In this document: positions 1 through 11,874 of the stretch, in pieces | Layout: each line of letters opens with the position of its first letter | How positions within the stretch are numbered: position 1 is the stretch's first letter | Assembly (NCBI GenBank): GCA_008638375.1 | Contig: VIRR01000525.1 | Location: forward strand, 1-64,000 | From: Nyssa sinensis | Lineage: Eukaryota > Streptophyta > Magnoliopsida > Cornales > Nyssaceae | Direction of reading: 5' to 3' | Length of the DNA stretch: 64,000 nucleotides | Notes under the pieces: model-generated | Told to the model about the DNA's origin: nothing | The model's database searches: none | What the model saw: only the letters and a program-made list of their open reading frames with translations | Position numbers and translations under genes: made by a program

Positions 1-1
1 A

Positions 2-103
2 GAGGATGGATTCGGTGCATACACAGTAGAGGATATGATTCGATTTCACACGTCGGATGGATTAGCTACAGGAGGATTCTTTACATCATCGACGTTCATT
101 TAA
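2..103 (+). CDS. Possible 3' end of an unidentified protein-coding gene (partial)
   Basis: Frame 2 is open from the left edge and ends at a TAA at 101-103. It would encode the last 33 residues of a protein: a short acidic/aromatic stretch (EDGFGAYTVEDMIRFHTSDG) and then a Gly/Ser/Thr/Phe-rich tail. Base composition falls sharply to AT-rich just after the stop, as at a plant gene end. I do not recognise the family. A 33-codon open frame can occur by chance, so this could also be noncoding. The rest of the gene lies to the left of the window. Confidence 0.4.
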   Translation, partial: EDGFGAYTVEDMIRFHTSDGLATGGFFTSSTFI

Positions 104-1946
104 GTCAGTTTCCGTTTGCTCGTGATTCTTTCCATATATTTTTAAAATTTTAATTAATTTTTCTAAATAAATATTAATTAAAATCTTAAATTTATTTTTA
201 TATAAAATAAAATAAGTTATATATTTATATAAATTAAAAAAATTATTCATTTTGAACAAATTTGACTAAAGTAGGTATTTATAATTTGTTAATAAAAATA
301 AGGGATGAAAATATAATTTATTTTTTCCTTTTTTATAATTTCTAGTTCAATTTTTAATAAATATATAATTTTAAAAAATTGATAAAAATTAGTTCAACCA
401 AATAAACTAATCAATTTTATTGGTTTTTTTTTTTTTTTTGAAGTCTATTATTTTTTTCAAAAGTCAAGAACTGAAAAAAATTATGATAATTGAATATTAT
501 TATTTATTTTTATTTGAATATTTTCATTCTTTATAATTATTTCATATATCTCCTTTCATGTTGTGTTTATGTACTCACTAAATTTAATATTTTTATATTT
601 TATTTTTATTTTTATTTTAATTTAATCACTCTTTATTATTTTTATCTTATAGTTGAGATTTTTTAAAATATGGCTCTCCTTATTTTTTTGTCTTGAAAAT
701 TAAAATTTTGATTTTGCGATTTACTTATAGTGAAACGTTACATAACTTTTAATACTTAGTTAGCACATTAATGAAATTAATAAACATGTTTAAAGTGATT
801 TAACTTTTAATACTTAGTTAGCACATTAATGAAATTAATAAACATGTTTAAAATGTTAAATCAATATATAGTAAATGTATTTTAAACGTTAAATTTAGAG
901 TTAACATTCATGGAATAAATAAACAAGTTTAAAATGTTAAATGGGTATAAAAGTATTTTAAACATTAAAGCTTGAGTTGACAATTATATATTATTTTAAT
1001 TTTTTAAAACCTTTTATGATTTAATATAAAATTTATTCTGTAGTATGACTAATTGACCCAAGGTATATAAATAGATTGAACCAAAAAAAAATTCAATTGT
1101 TTGAGAATTAGGTTCTATTTAAATTGGGCAAGTGTCATTTTTGTACATAGTTTGCGTGAATTCGATTACTACTTACATTGTTGAATAAAAATAATAATAC
1201 GAAATTTTTAATTTTATGACATTGACTCGTATATAGGAAGTAGAGATAGCAACGGAGTGGAAAACTCAAAAAATTTCAAATCCATTTAAACCTCTTGATA
1301 AATGGGGACGGTTCCCAACACGGGATCTCCATTTAGTTTTAAACTTTTAGTTATTTATTTATTTTATTAAATTATTTATAATTAACACAATTTAAACAAA
1401 AATATTACATGTATTAAAACAAAAATTATGTATATTAACAGAAAATTAGAATAATATTATTTTGTTTTTCAAACATATAATAATTCTATTAAGTTTGTAT
1501 AAATTTTTAATGATTGACTACAAAAAATATCATTATAAACATTAATTATATAGCACAAATTTTTTTATTATTTTATTTTATATAATCAGGACGGGATGAG
1601 ATGGGGTGCCTTCTCCCTAACCCGTTTTAAATCTTAATGGAGTGAATTTTTTATTTTTAAATTCGTCTCATTAAAAATAAAATTGACAAATTCTTAATAG
1701 AACGAGTTAAATTAAAATTCCTAATAAAAATGCACATGGTTCAAGTAGAGTTAATTTTTGGCTAACCTCGAACCAAATTGACTTAAATCAATTCTGAATT
1801 CTAACCTGAAAGACAACTCACACACCCATTTATAAAATAAAATAAAAATTGAGAACCGAACTAACTAATTAAATAAATCCAGATTCTTATTTAGCGTGCA
1901 TCTAATACAATACTTAACGATAATTAGATGGTATTTATTAAAAGTA

Positions 1947-1977
<31 letters not shown>

Positions 1978-3492
1978 CAATTAAACTTTGTCCATGCAGG
2001 GTCCATCCAAGAATTACTCTCCTCTCTCTCGTCTATACATTTGCTTGTAACATAAGCTCTCATTTACCTCTATTCCTCAAGAATTTCTTACATGAACCTG
2101 AAATATGGAACATACTTTTATCACAATTTGTCATTCGGATGAATTGTTTGACTTTAAGAAGACAAAAAAAATCTTCTTGTTTCGTTGACAATATTAGAAA
2201 AATGGGTTATTTGAACATAATTTTTTTTGACCATTTTTAAATTAAAATTAAAGTGAATCCTACACATTAATTTAGGTAAATCTATATAGAAATATGTTTT
2301 CTTTCATAAGGAAATTAAGAATTGGGCTTAGACCTTGGCCCGTAGTGTATATATATTTTTTTGGAGATAATTTATTTAAAATTTTTAACCGTTACTAATT
2401 TAAACAGTTGTGACTGTTAGCAAATAATTGCACTAGTTCAAATAAGCGTGTCTGTTTACTATGAATAGATACAACTTTTGGATTTCGTGGTTGTACTAAA
2501 CAGTCACGAAGTAGTCTATATAAACTCAGTCCGTCCTCGTCATTTGACATTCAATTCATGAGTTTTAGAATTCAATTCATGCATGCTGTGAGTTTGCATA
2601 ATAAGAGAGTTCAAACATTAGTTTTGATTCGTTGTGCACGTAAGATTTGAGTGTTTTCTTCTATTGTGCGTTACCAACCTTGGTCAATTACTATTATTGT
2701 ACTTCTAAATTTTTGCTGTTGTAACCTATAAGTTCTATATTGTGTTTATTTCAAGTTATTTATGTTTTATGTTCTAAGGAAATTAATTCTGTTTTAATCC
2801 TAATTTCAAAACTAGTTTTACAAATACAAATTACAGTATAGTATTTTAAAATGCAATATTTTATTTTAAACTGTTGTAAATTTATACAGTATAGTATTCT
2901 AATGAAATATATAATTTTTCTAATAGATGATTGGTTTAATTCACGAACTTATTCAATTAATCAGGTGAACTATCAATCCATCCTAGAATTACTCTTCCCC
3001 TTCGTTTACACATCAATGAAACACAGACTCTCGTTTATCTCTATTCTTCAAAAAGTTTTTATATGAATCGGATACATAAATCAGACCTGATACAATCTAT
3101 CATTAAATGAACTGATTTTAAAAAACTAAAATAAAAAAATCTATTTAGATAACAAAAGTAATCGATTTAATTCACAAACTTCTTCCAACCGGAAAAATAC
3201 TCCTATTCCTCTTAAGATTTCTGACATTGATGAAAATTCCAAGGTCACACCTCGGCTTTTATTCAAATTCTTTACTTTAAAAAAAAAAGAATATGAACTG
3301 TCCGGCACATGATTCTATTTATTCTTCTTCATCTCTTTTCCTTTTCCCATATTCTTTTAATCCCCCTCACTTTAGTGATCTAAATTCCTCACTTCATGAC
3401 CATGGAAGGATAGAATCTTGCTGGGGAATCTCACCTTTCCCACCAGCTTCACATAATCACTAGTCCCGGAACTTTTGTGGGTTGTTTGGAAA
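104..3492. other. AT-rich intergenic stretch, no gene seen
   Basis: Long A/T runs, a (TA)n microsatellite at about 1948-1972 and a 58-bp tandem duplication (listed separately). Around 1230-1650 there are patches resembling the G-rich ends of degraded hAT-type elements, but I could not pair them. The small open frames here are short, AT-driven and unlike known proteins. Confidence 0.6.
743..860. repeat. Two-copy tandem duplication, 58-bp unit
   Basis: The unit containing CTTTTAATACTTAGTTAGCA occurs twice in direct tandem, offset by 58 bp (about 746 and 804). The copies are nearly identical up to the phrase AAACATGTTTAAA. A third, diverged copy may follow at about 895-950. Confidence 0.8.
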
Positions 3493-4614
3493 GTTACATT
3501 AGCCTATATAATGCTGTATATGCATTAGTGGATTTTGGATTTTTGTCAACCCATATATATATGTTACAAAATATTGAGTAAATCACAACAATATATCATA
3601 GGTTTTTGAAATTACATTAGCTTTTTTTATTTTTATTGACAAACTACATATACATTCCTTCATATCTATTTTTTTTTAAATGACAAAAATATTTCTTTCA
3701 TGTCTTTTTTTTTCACAATTTTCAATTTTGACTAAATTTTTCTAACTTTTTGTTAAAGAATTTTTTCATTTTATATAAAAATAAATTTAAGGTAAATAAC
3801 GTATATTTTTACTTTGATCAAGAATTTTTAATTAATATTTATTTGAAAAAAAAAGTTAAACAATTGACCAAAATTGAAAAAATGCAAAAAAAATAAAATA
3901 AAAGTGATACTTTTGTCATTTTGAAAAAAAAAAAAAAGGACTAGAGAAGAAGGATGTGTAGTTTTTTAATAACAATAAGGATAGACAATGTAATTTCAAA
4001 ATCGTTGAGAAAGGTCTTTGTATTTGTCAAAAACCTCAATTTTTTGAGATTTTTGACAATTATAAAAAAATTTCTTAAAATTAGACCGTCTTTTCTTATT
4101 TTTAACGACAAACTAGACATACTCCTATCATTTCCATTTTTTCTCAAAATGACAAATACCTCTTTCATGTTTTACTTTTTTTAACATATTTTTTTTAATT
4201 TTGACTAATTTTTTCTAAATTTTTAAAATATTTTTTTATTTTATATAAAAATAAATTTAAAGTAAATAACTTATATTTTTATTTTTGATCGATAATGTTT
4301 TAAGTAATATTTATTTGAAAATAAAAAGTTAAAAATTGATCAAAACCGAAAAATAACAAAAATAAAAGGATATTTTTTGTCATTTTGAAAAAAAAAAATG
4401 AACTCGAGATGAAGTGTGTGTTGTTTTTCGGTAAGAGTAAGGGAAGACAGTGTAATTTTATACTCATCAAGAAAAGTCTTTGTATTTGTCAAAAATCTCG
4501 AGTGAGATCAGTGTAATTTAGTCAGTATTTTGTAACATATATATGGGTCTATAGTAAATAACCCTAAATCCACAAATTCACATATAATTATACAACATTA
4601 TATACAAGGGTAAC
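3493..4614. mobile_element. Palindromic MITE-like element, apparently dimeric
   Basis: The two ends are inverted copies of each other: GTTAC...TATATAATG...GTGGATTT and CCCATATATATGTTACAAAAT on the left match reverse-complemented 4500-4614 on the right. Inside are two head-to-tail copies of a ~450-bp palindromic unit, meeting near 4040-4050. Each carries TTTGTCAAAAATCTC-like ends and arms around TTTATTTTTATATAAAAT. The same unit recurs near 36958-37465 and, degraded, near 54780-55265. Boundaries are approximate and I found no convincing TSD. The open frames inside on both strands are by-products of the palindrome. Confidence 0.55.
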
Positions 4615-7099
4615 CTACCCTCAAAATCTGACAACAGTAGGAATATATAGCTTTTCACCAAGTCTTACTTTCTTCTGCAATTGATTTGATACAATCAAAA
4701 TTACTCTTTAATGATTTATCAAAATGCTTAAGTATTTAAGATAAGTGAAGCTTTGAGATCTAGAATATGAAATAAATGCAATCTCAAGTCATTTGAATGT
4801 AATAGAATGTTAGAGTTGATAATAAATACTTCTTGAACCCCTCTTATATACATATATAGGCATTTCAAATATATAGCCATTAGAGACAAATTATAATCGT
4901 CGAAGATGAAGGGACTCCTCACTACTCATCTTCAAATATATATAATGATACAAGCTTTAATCTTGTGTTAATGGACTCCAAGACCTTGAGATCTGATCTT
5001 CTTACACCTTCTATTGTCAGAACACAATATGGGCTCTCGAAGAACTCTCACAAACTCACACTCAAAATAAGAGAGAGGGTAGAATTGACATGAATTTGTT
5101 GAAGCATGCCGTTGTTTCAATGACATTGTTTGTTCATTTTTAGTGAGAAAAGCAGGATTCAAGTTTTTGCAGAAAAAAAAAGAGGGTAGAAAAAAAAAAG
5201 GAGGGTTAGTTAGAATTAAAATTATCGACCCTATCGATTAGCTAGGTTCGGTTAGAAGATTATTTGATATCGACTCGCAAGATAAATAAATCAAACTAAA
5301 ATATATTTTGAAAATCGTTAATGTATTATGTATGACTTAAGTTTGACTCGTTAAGCTAAAAACAGTCTAATAATATATAATAAAAAATTAAGTTACTTAA
5401 GTTTAACTTGCGATTGACTCTATTTTAACTAACCAAGTTCGAACAACTCACTGTTTGGCTCATCTCGACTTATTTACAATCTTATTAATTAATTAAGCTT
5501 CAAAAAATAAAAAAATAAAATGAATTCAGTTGTATGACACTAGTGCATTCTCCAACGCAAGCCTGACTCAAAAAAATTTGAGGCCTAAAGCAACAACTCT
5601 AAATTAGATTTTTTTTTTAAAAAAAAAACTCACTTTTTGATATGCAAGAAGAATTAATTTTTTAAAAAGAAATGTAATGTTACCACATGGATTAAAGGAT
5701 TTGAAAAGAAATGAGAGGAAAATGGAAGGAGGGAGTAGTTAGTTTGTGTTTGGTTTAAAATTAGATAAGGGAAGAAAATGAGATGGAAGGAGATTGAGGT
5801 GTTTCATAACTCTTATTTTATTTAATTTGCTATTCTTTCAAAAATGAGAGGAGACGGAAGGAAAGAAGAGAATCTTTTAATGAATTTTTAATAATACCGA
5901 TAATAGCCTTAAAATTATAGAGAAAAAAATAATAAAAAAAATACTTTTATCCTAGGACATTTCAGAGAATATAATAGTAAAATAATATAAACCCTTTCAT
6001 TTCCTTTCTCTCTTATATCTTTCGCAAGTAAAATGAGAATATTATACATTCTATTTTCTCATTATTTATCCAAGTATATACTCTTTTATAAACAAAAATA
6101 CTCTAGTAATGAAATTTACAAAAATACAAAATAATTGTTTATGTTTTTTTTTTTATGTAAACATATAGTTATATAATCGAATTTTTTCTTAAAGCATTAA
6201 TGGACATTCTTCAAGTAGAATTATACTTTTAATGTCCTTAAACTTTTAGTTTGGATTATAATATATACACAAAAGACATTACTTTTAAATTTAGACTTCT
6301 AATGGCATTGAATTTTTAATTAAGATTATTATTAGAGAGTCATAACATCTGTGCCTTCTTTATTAGTGGGGCTTGCTTTTTTCACTTAACGAAAGACTCA
6401 ATGAAAGAGATGGTTAGCAAATAGAAAACTACTGGTTAGTTTTCCAGTTGGGGCATCAATCTTATGCCTCTCCCATGAAACTGCAGAAAAGAGGAAACTA
6501 ACATCCCACTCCATTCAGCCATTCTCATCACCTTCCCATAATAAACCAGCCAAACCCATTTGGCTTTGAATTGCCTTTTTGCCCTTTCATCTTCAAAACT
6601 TATCAGCAGTTGCTTAGTTTGGATTTCCCTCTGCTTCTGATCACTTAAAATGACAGGTACCACTTCTGCCCCCCCCCCCCCCCCACCCTGACTTTCTCTC
6701 TCTATATCTATGTCTATATCTCTCTCTTCAAATATATATGTAATATGTTTATATATGCATGCATGAAATGTACTAACCAGTGCTAGTATGATTTACCATA
6801 ATTTTTATTTTTTGATTGAAATCCCACTGACATGGGATGATTTTTTCTGCTTGCATCTTATTGGTATATTGTTCTATATATACATTTATACTTCTATATA
6901 TACATATATACATATATATACATATATACATACATACATATATATATATATGTGTGTGTGTGTGTGTTTCCATGGAAACTGTGTCTCAATTGGGGCTACC
7001 CTCCATATTTTTTTTTAGAACCTTTTTAAGGATCCATTCGTGGGAGTTTAGGATTCTAAATAATTGATGAAAGAAAAATGAATTTTGGAGAATGGGTTG
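4615..7099. other. Intergenic stretch, no gene seen
   Basis: Mostly AT-rich. A less AT-rich island at about 6340-6690 has a 75-codon minus-strand frame (6436-6663) that I do not recognise and do not call a gene. It is followed by a poly-C run at about 6670-6684 and a (TA)/(TACA)/(TG) microsatellite at about 6895-6967. Confidence 0.5.
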
Positions 7100-7225
7100 C
7101 GATAAAAACAATTTGTTATTTCAGTGTCTAGAATTTGAATTCTCACCGTGCATTGACAATAAGAGTTTAAAGGGTGGTTTGACTGTCACAGAGAGAGAAA
7201 TTTAGACTGGTGCGCATAAGTTGAT
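7100..7225 (+). repeat. Relic of a SINE-like repeat (related to 8597-8815)
   Basis: It shares order and wording with the copy at 8597-8815: a box-B-like segment (AGAATTTGAATTCTCACC), then GTTTGACTGTCAC, then GAAATTTAGACTGGTGCGCA. Only the 3' two thirds can be aligned by eye. Confidence 0.4.
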
Positions 7226-8596
7226 CCAAGATTCTTACCGAATCTATCATATTTAAAAGTTATTTTTGTATTTTGAATTTTCTCTTTCACTCTTTTTTTT
7301 ATTTAATATTTAATTTATTAAACAATGTACAAGCGGTGAGCCTAGGAGTAAAGTTAGTAAAATGACAAATAGAATATGAAGATGCATATTTTTTCAAAAC
7401 ATAGGTGTATCAGATTTTGATCCGAATTTGATCAGTTTAAGTTGATATGAATTGCATTTTTTTATCTGTGATTTGATTCAATCCAAATTCGATAAAAATA
7501 TCTATTAAACAGAAAATATATGAATTTGCACAATCCAGTCAGTCAAAAACCGGATTTGATACATTTATAATATGTAATATAAATAATAAAATATGTTAAA
7601 TTTAATAAATTTTCAAGATTATGTAATTTTATACTACTTGATATTTCTTTGTTGAATTTCATATTTATGACATAAATTTGAAAATGCATATAAATAAGAT
7701 TCAATTTTTTACTGCTGTTACAAAACGGGCCGCGAAAGTGTTAAGAGCCTATGGCCAGAGTTTAGGAAGGACTTACTTGTACTTTTCTTAAATAATGGCC
7801 GGCAAACGTGATTTGAAACACTAACCGGGGGCCAAACAGCCCCCAAGAATGTGAAGGTTTAGTTGAGTTGAGTGTTGGTTTCATATTGGTAGGTTCATGT
7901 CATGCCTGGCGTACATATAACTAACAAATGGTCTTCCCTCCGTGTAGACAAAGGCACCAAAAGTGAAGAGTGAAGCAACTACTTTCCCTTACATATATTA
8001 GGGGAATAATCCAAGTTTGTTTGGCCACACTTTCCCGGAAAATGTAAATCACAACAGTTTCATTTTTTTATCAGACTTCCATTTCCATATAAACAAACAG
8101 AAAATGTTTTTTTTTTTCCAGCACTTGGGAAATACTTCATGAATATTCAAAACATTTTGAAAATCTACGCAACCAAGTGAAAAGATTCAAGACTGTTCTT
8201 GATGTAGTTTTTTTTTTTTTTTTTCAGTTTCAATTAGATTCTTGGTTTTTATAAATAAAAATTCTTATCTTTAACCATGTTTTGTTTTTTTGTTTTTATT
8301 TAAAACTCTTTTCAAAAATATTATTAAAAAAAGCCCCTTTTAGCTTATAATCACTACTAAAAAATATATAAGATATGTGTAGTATTAAACTACAAAATTA
8401 AATACACACTCTCTTACACTTACACAGACAAATGAATGCATGTTGTATGTGTTTTTTATACTTTTTTTGATAAAGTAAATTTGAAGTCTTTGTGTTGTTG
8501 TCGAAATCTCTCATCTTCGAAAATATCAAGTTGTAAATTAATTCAACATATTCAAGTTTTGAAGGATTACATTAACTAGCAGTAACACTTAACTAT
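7226..8596. other. Intergenic stretch, no gene seen
   Basis: AT-rich, with several poly-T runs. A short less AT-rich patch near 7725-7960 has no recognisable coding potential. Confidence 0.5.
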
Positions 8597-8815
8597 CATC
8601 TGGAGTGTGATTGAACGGTAAAGACGTTAAAGATAAAATTAAAGTGTCTCGAGTTCGAGTTCCCTCTGTGTCAATCGTTGACAGTTAGAACTTAAATGGT
8701 GTGTTTGACTATTATGAAAATGGAAACTTAGTTTAGTGCACTTAAGTTAGCCCTAAAGAATGAGTCTGACTGTCACGAAAATAGAAACTTAGTTTAGTAT
8801 ACTTAAGTTGACACA
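8597..8815 (+). repeat. SINE-like repeat with a duplicated 3' module
   Basis: A tRNA-like head is visible: an A-box-like TGATTGAACGG near 8610 and a B-box-like GAGTTCGAGTTCC near 8650, about 40 bp apart. The tail module (GTTTGACTATTATGAAAATG then CTTAGTTTAGTGCACTTAAG) is repeated about 55 bp downstream as GTCTGACTGTCACGAAAATA plus CTTAGTTTAGTATACTTAAG. An RNA polymerase III derived SINE is the likeliest reading. No clear TSD. Confidence 0.45.
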
Positions 8816-9082
8816 GAATAACTCCTAACAGATCCATAAAAAAAAAACAACAAACAACAACACTCAGCTTACTACCACAAATACTTAAAAAGAAAATTTC
8901 ATAATAATTCAAAAACAAACTTCCTTGCAACTACTATATTGTGTAGTTATCAAACATACTCCTATTTTCATTTTAAATAGAAAATAAATAGAAAAATATT
9001 TATGATATTTTTCTATTTTTAAACACACAAAAAAGAAGAAGAAAGAGATAAAGAAAGAAAATTATCAAAGGTGAATTGTTGG

Positions 9083-9485
9083 TATGGGTGCAATTTGGGT
9101 GAGTCAATCCGAACCCACCCGGATTATTTTAGTACTGGACTTAGCTTGAAACTTTAAAAACTCGATCCTAAACTTAATATTTTGTATATTTTAATTATCC
9201 ATTATTAGTTAAATATGAAATCCTTATAAGCATTACTATATCTATTTTTATAATTAAAAAATTATTGACTTTTAACATTTTTTTGAAACTAATATGTTGA
9301 AACAATTATATTAATGAATTTAATTTGATTTTTTTTAAAAAGAGAAATTGAGAGAAATTAATGAAACTTTTGGTATATAATCAAAATAAAAAATAATAAT
9401 AATTTATAAAAGAAATTGTAAATAAAATCTAATAATTTAAATTGTGTCTACCCGAAACCTGATCCGGCCCCCAAGTTGCACCCTA
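9083..9485. mobile_element. Non-autonomous hAT-type element, ~403 bp
   Basis: The ends are inverted: TATGGGTGCAATTTGGG on the left and CCCAAGTTGCACCCTA on the right. The 8 bp outside each end are ATTGTTGG (9075-9082) and ACTGCTGG (9486-9493), which agree at 6 of 8 positions and so look like a decayed 8-bp TSD of the hAT superfamily. The interior is AT-rich with no transposase. Confidence 0.6.
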
Positions 9486-9564
9486 ACTGCTGGGATGCCA
9501 CGTAATTGTAGGCCTTCATTTGGATTACATAAAATAATCATATGGGTCTGGAACTACAAACAAC

Positions 9565-10590
9565 TTTATAATTTTTTGGATAGTAATTCAGATATAATTT
9601 TTTGAAAAAAATTTTAAAATATATTTCAAAATTTTGTAATTAATTTTTTTAAAAATATGAAAATATATTTAGATATGATAATTTAAATTTTAAAAAATAT
9701 TATTTTAAAATACGTATCCCACATTTTAAAATTAAAAAATTGTTTTTAAAAATATAAACAAACAGAACATGTCTTGATATCTGTTTCTCATTGGCTTTAG
9801 ATCTATGATTTGTGGGTTGTCAGTTGCTTGATGGAATGTCGTTGACAGGTTCAAAATATTGTTATTAATTATCACAATAATAGGATTGATTCTTGTCATT
9901 TAAAAGTAATACTCTTCTAAAATAAAAATAACATATTATAATAATCTCAAGTTGTTAACACCCAAAATGTTTGAAAATTTATTTTTTACTACTATTTTAT
10001 GAATAAAAAAAAACTATAAATTAGTCTTTTCATTTATTTTAATATTTTTAGAAGAACCTTTTTGAATTCTAATGTTTGTTTTTTCCCTTCTTAAGGACGA
10101 CTTCTACATCTGTCGTCATTGATTATACTTCTACCAAAAAAAAAAAAACTTTTAGGATAAAAATAGTTTTAGAAGTAATTATAATTTTCATTTACTTTCC
10201 AAAGTGTTAGTGTAAATTACATTTTCTTCTTGTATGAATAATAATCTACTTTTAATTACAATATTGAAATTATGACCATGTTGTCCAACTAATTAGTAAT
10301 ATTTGAAAGAGTTTCTCTCAACATACAAAAATGTACGGGAGAAAAGTAATTTTTCCCAAACACATTTTTTTTGATACGACAATTGGGAAAAAGTGATGCT
10401 CTGTCTGTTTATATTTTTAAAAATAGTTTTTAATTTCAAAATGCGGAATACGCATTTCAAAATATATATTTTTTTAATTTTTTAAAATTTAGATTATCAT
10501 ATCCAAATATATTTTCATAATTTTTAAAAAATTAATTACAAGATTTTGAATATATTTTAAAAAAAATTTTTAAAAATTGTTTCTGAAACT
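9565..10590. repeat. Long inverted repeat (~200-bp arms around ~620 bp)
   Basis: Arm 9565-9775 reappears reverse-complemented at about 10395-10590. Matching landmarks are TTTTAAAATATATTTCAAAA, AATATATTTAGATATGATAA, AATACG and AACAAACAGA against their complements on the right. It could be a fold-back element or two copies of one MITE inserted in opposite directions. No gene in the loop. Confidence 0.55.
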
Positions 10591-10591
10591 T

Positions 10592-10761
10592 TTCTTTTTT
10601 TTATAACTCAGGAACTGCTCCCACCAATTGCAACCTGGGGGTTGCGAAACCCCACTTTTTAGTGATTCCTAATTGGTGTCACTATAGTAGTTCGAACTTA
10701 CAACTTCGATGATTACCCCTATAAGTATTTACCAACTGGGCTAGCACGGGTGGGGTAAAAG
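10592..10761 (-). mobile_element. tRNA-derived SINE, minus strand
   Basis: Read on the minus strand it starts near 10758 with an A-box-like TAGCCCAGTTGGT, has a B-box-like AAGTTCGAACTAC about 45 bp later, and ends in an A-rich tail seen on the plus strand as TTTTCTTTTTTTT. GAAACTT occurs just outside both ends (10585-10591 and 10762-10768) and may be a short TSD. It lies against one arm of the inverted repeat. Confidence 0.6.
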
Positions 10762-10867
10762 GAAACTTAATTATTTCTTGTGAATGCACTGCTGTAAATA
10801 ATCAAATTTACGTTAGCAGAGTAAAGAGTTGACACTTTCACCACGTTTTTGTGCAGTTAAAAAATAC

Positions 10868-11000
10868 AAAATCAACATAATAACAATTTAAAAAATTTGA
10901 CCAATTGATCAAATAAATTATCTCTAAACAATTTTTATAAATGCAAATACAAAAATAGTACCCAAAAAAAATAGCTCTCAAATGAGCCATTAACAATAGT
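10868..11000. repeat. Fragment of a dispersed repeat shared with 41214-41422
   Basis: Reverse-complemented, it matches the right part of 41214-41422: CTCAAATGGGCC-like end, then AAATACAAACAC-like text, then AACAATTTTTA. Probably the end of a DNA transposon. Class not resolved. Confidence 0.4.
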
Positions 11001-11522
11001 AGTGGTGGATAGTATAAATTGGTGACCATTGTTATGGCATTGACACACAATGCTTTGGGAATTAAGTAGAATATCAACTAATTCAGAAATAGTCATTTAT
11101 AAGAAAACAATAAAATACTTTATTATAGCATCAGTTTTTGACACTATTAAGCATCCATGCTTTATTAAAAAAAAACAAAGCAATTATTGTCTCAATTTTT
11201 TTAAAATTATTATTATGGGAATAATGTATTGTTAAATGATATTGGCATGTTCCCATTTTTTTTTAAAAAAAATAAATAAATAAATAAATTTTCAGAGCAT
11301 ATGAGAAAACAAATTATTAAGTGGGACCGACTAATCACGGGTGTTTATAGCAGCATTAGTTTTGTAGCGTGTAGGAAATGCATACATAGAATAGGTTAGC
11401 TTGGGCACCACGCCGGCATAGGTTTGCTTGGGCACCACGCTGGCCATTACCAGGACAGGTCATTGATTAGATAGTGTTGACACAATTGGACAATCAAGCC
11501 AGGAAGGATACACAAAACAGCA

Positions 11523-11874
11523 ACCCACGGATCGGTTCTGATCCAAAATCTGCAATTGATGGGTAAAGCTATCAGATTCTTTATATGTTTCAAGATCTCC
11601 TACTCACAATTGATACGAGATTGTGACATACTCTTTCACCCGAATCCGCGAACGTCCTCGTCGCGGTTGGGCCACAAGACGGATTCAGGCCCGTTGGAAT
11701 CCTGAGCGAGCTAAGCTTTATGGTTACCATTTGGCCATCGGAGTCTCGAGTCGGCTCTGATACTACTGTCACGGATCGAGCTCTGACCCAAAAATTACAA
11801 CTGATGGGTAGAGGTACTAGATCTTTTATATGGTTCAAGATCCCCTTACTCACAACCGATGTGGGATCGTGACA
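11523..11874 (-). mobile_element. TRIM (terminal-repeat retrotransposon in miniature), minus orientation
   Basis: Two direct repeats of about 106-108 bp (11523-11628 and 11767-11874) enclose only ~138 bp. The right copy is bounded by TGTCACGG and CGTGACA, a proper LTR terminus pair; the left copy ends in TTGTGACA but its outer three bases have decayed. On the minus strand, GTAGTATCAGAGCCGA directly follows the 5' LTR and resembles the initiator-Met-tRNA primer site (TGGTATCAGAGC). A purine-rich tract (GGGTGAAAGAG) precedes the other LTR. No gag or pol. The 112-codon open frame on the minus strand across this region is a by-product. Confidence 0.75.

Noticed and set aside
6436..6663. 75-codon minus-strand frame in a less AT-rich island
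   Set aside because: No recognisable domain, splice context or promoter. I kept it only as a note in the intergenic entry.
10600..10760. Considered as a tRNA gene because of box A- and B-like text
   Set aside because: It does not fold into a cloverleaf with a proper anticodon arm, and it has an A-rich tail, so a SINE is the better reading.
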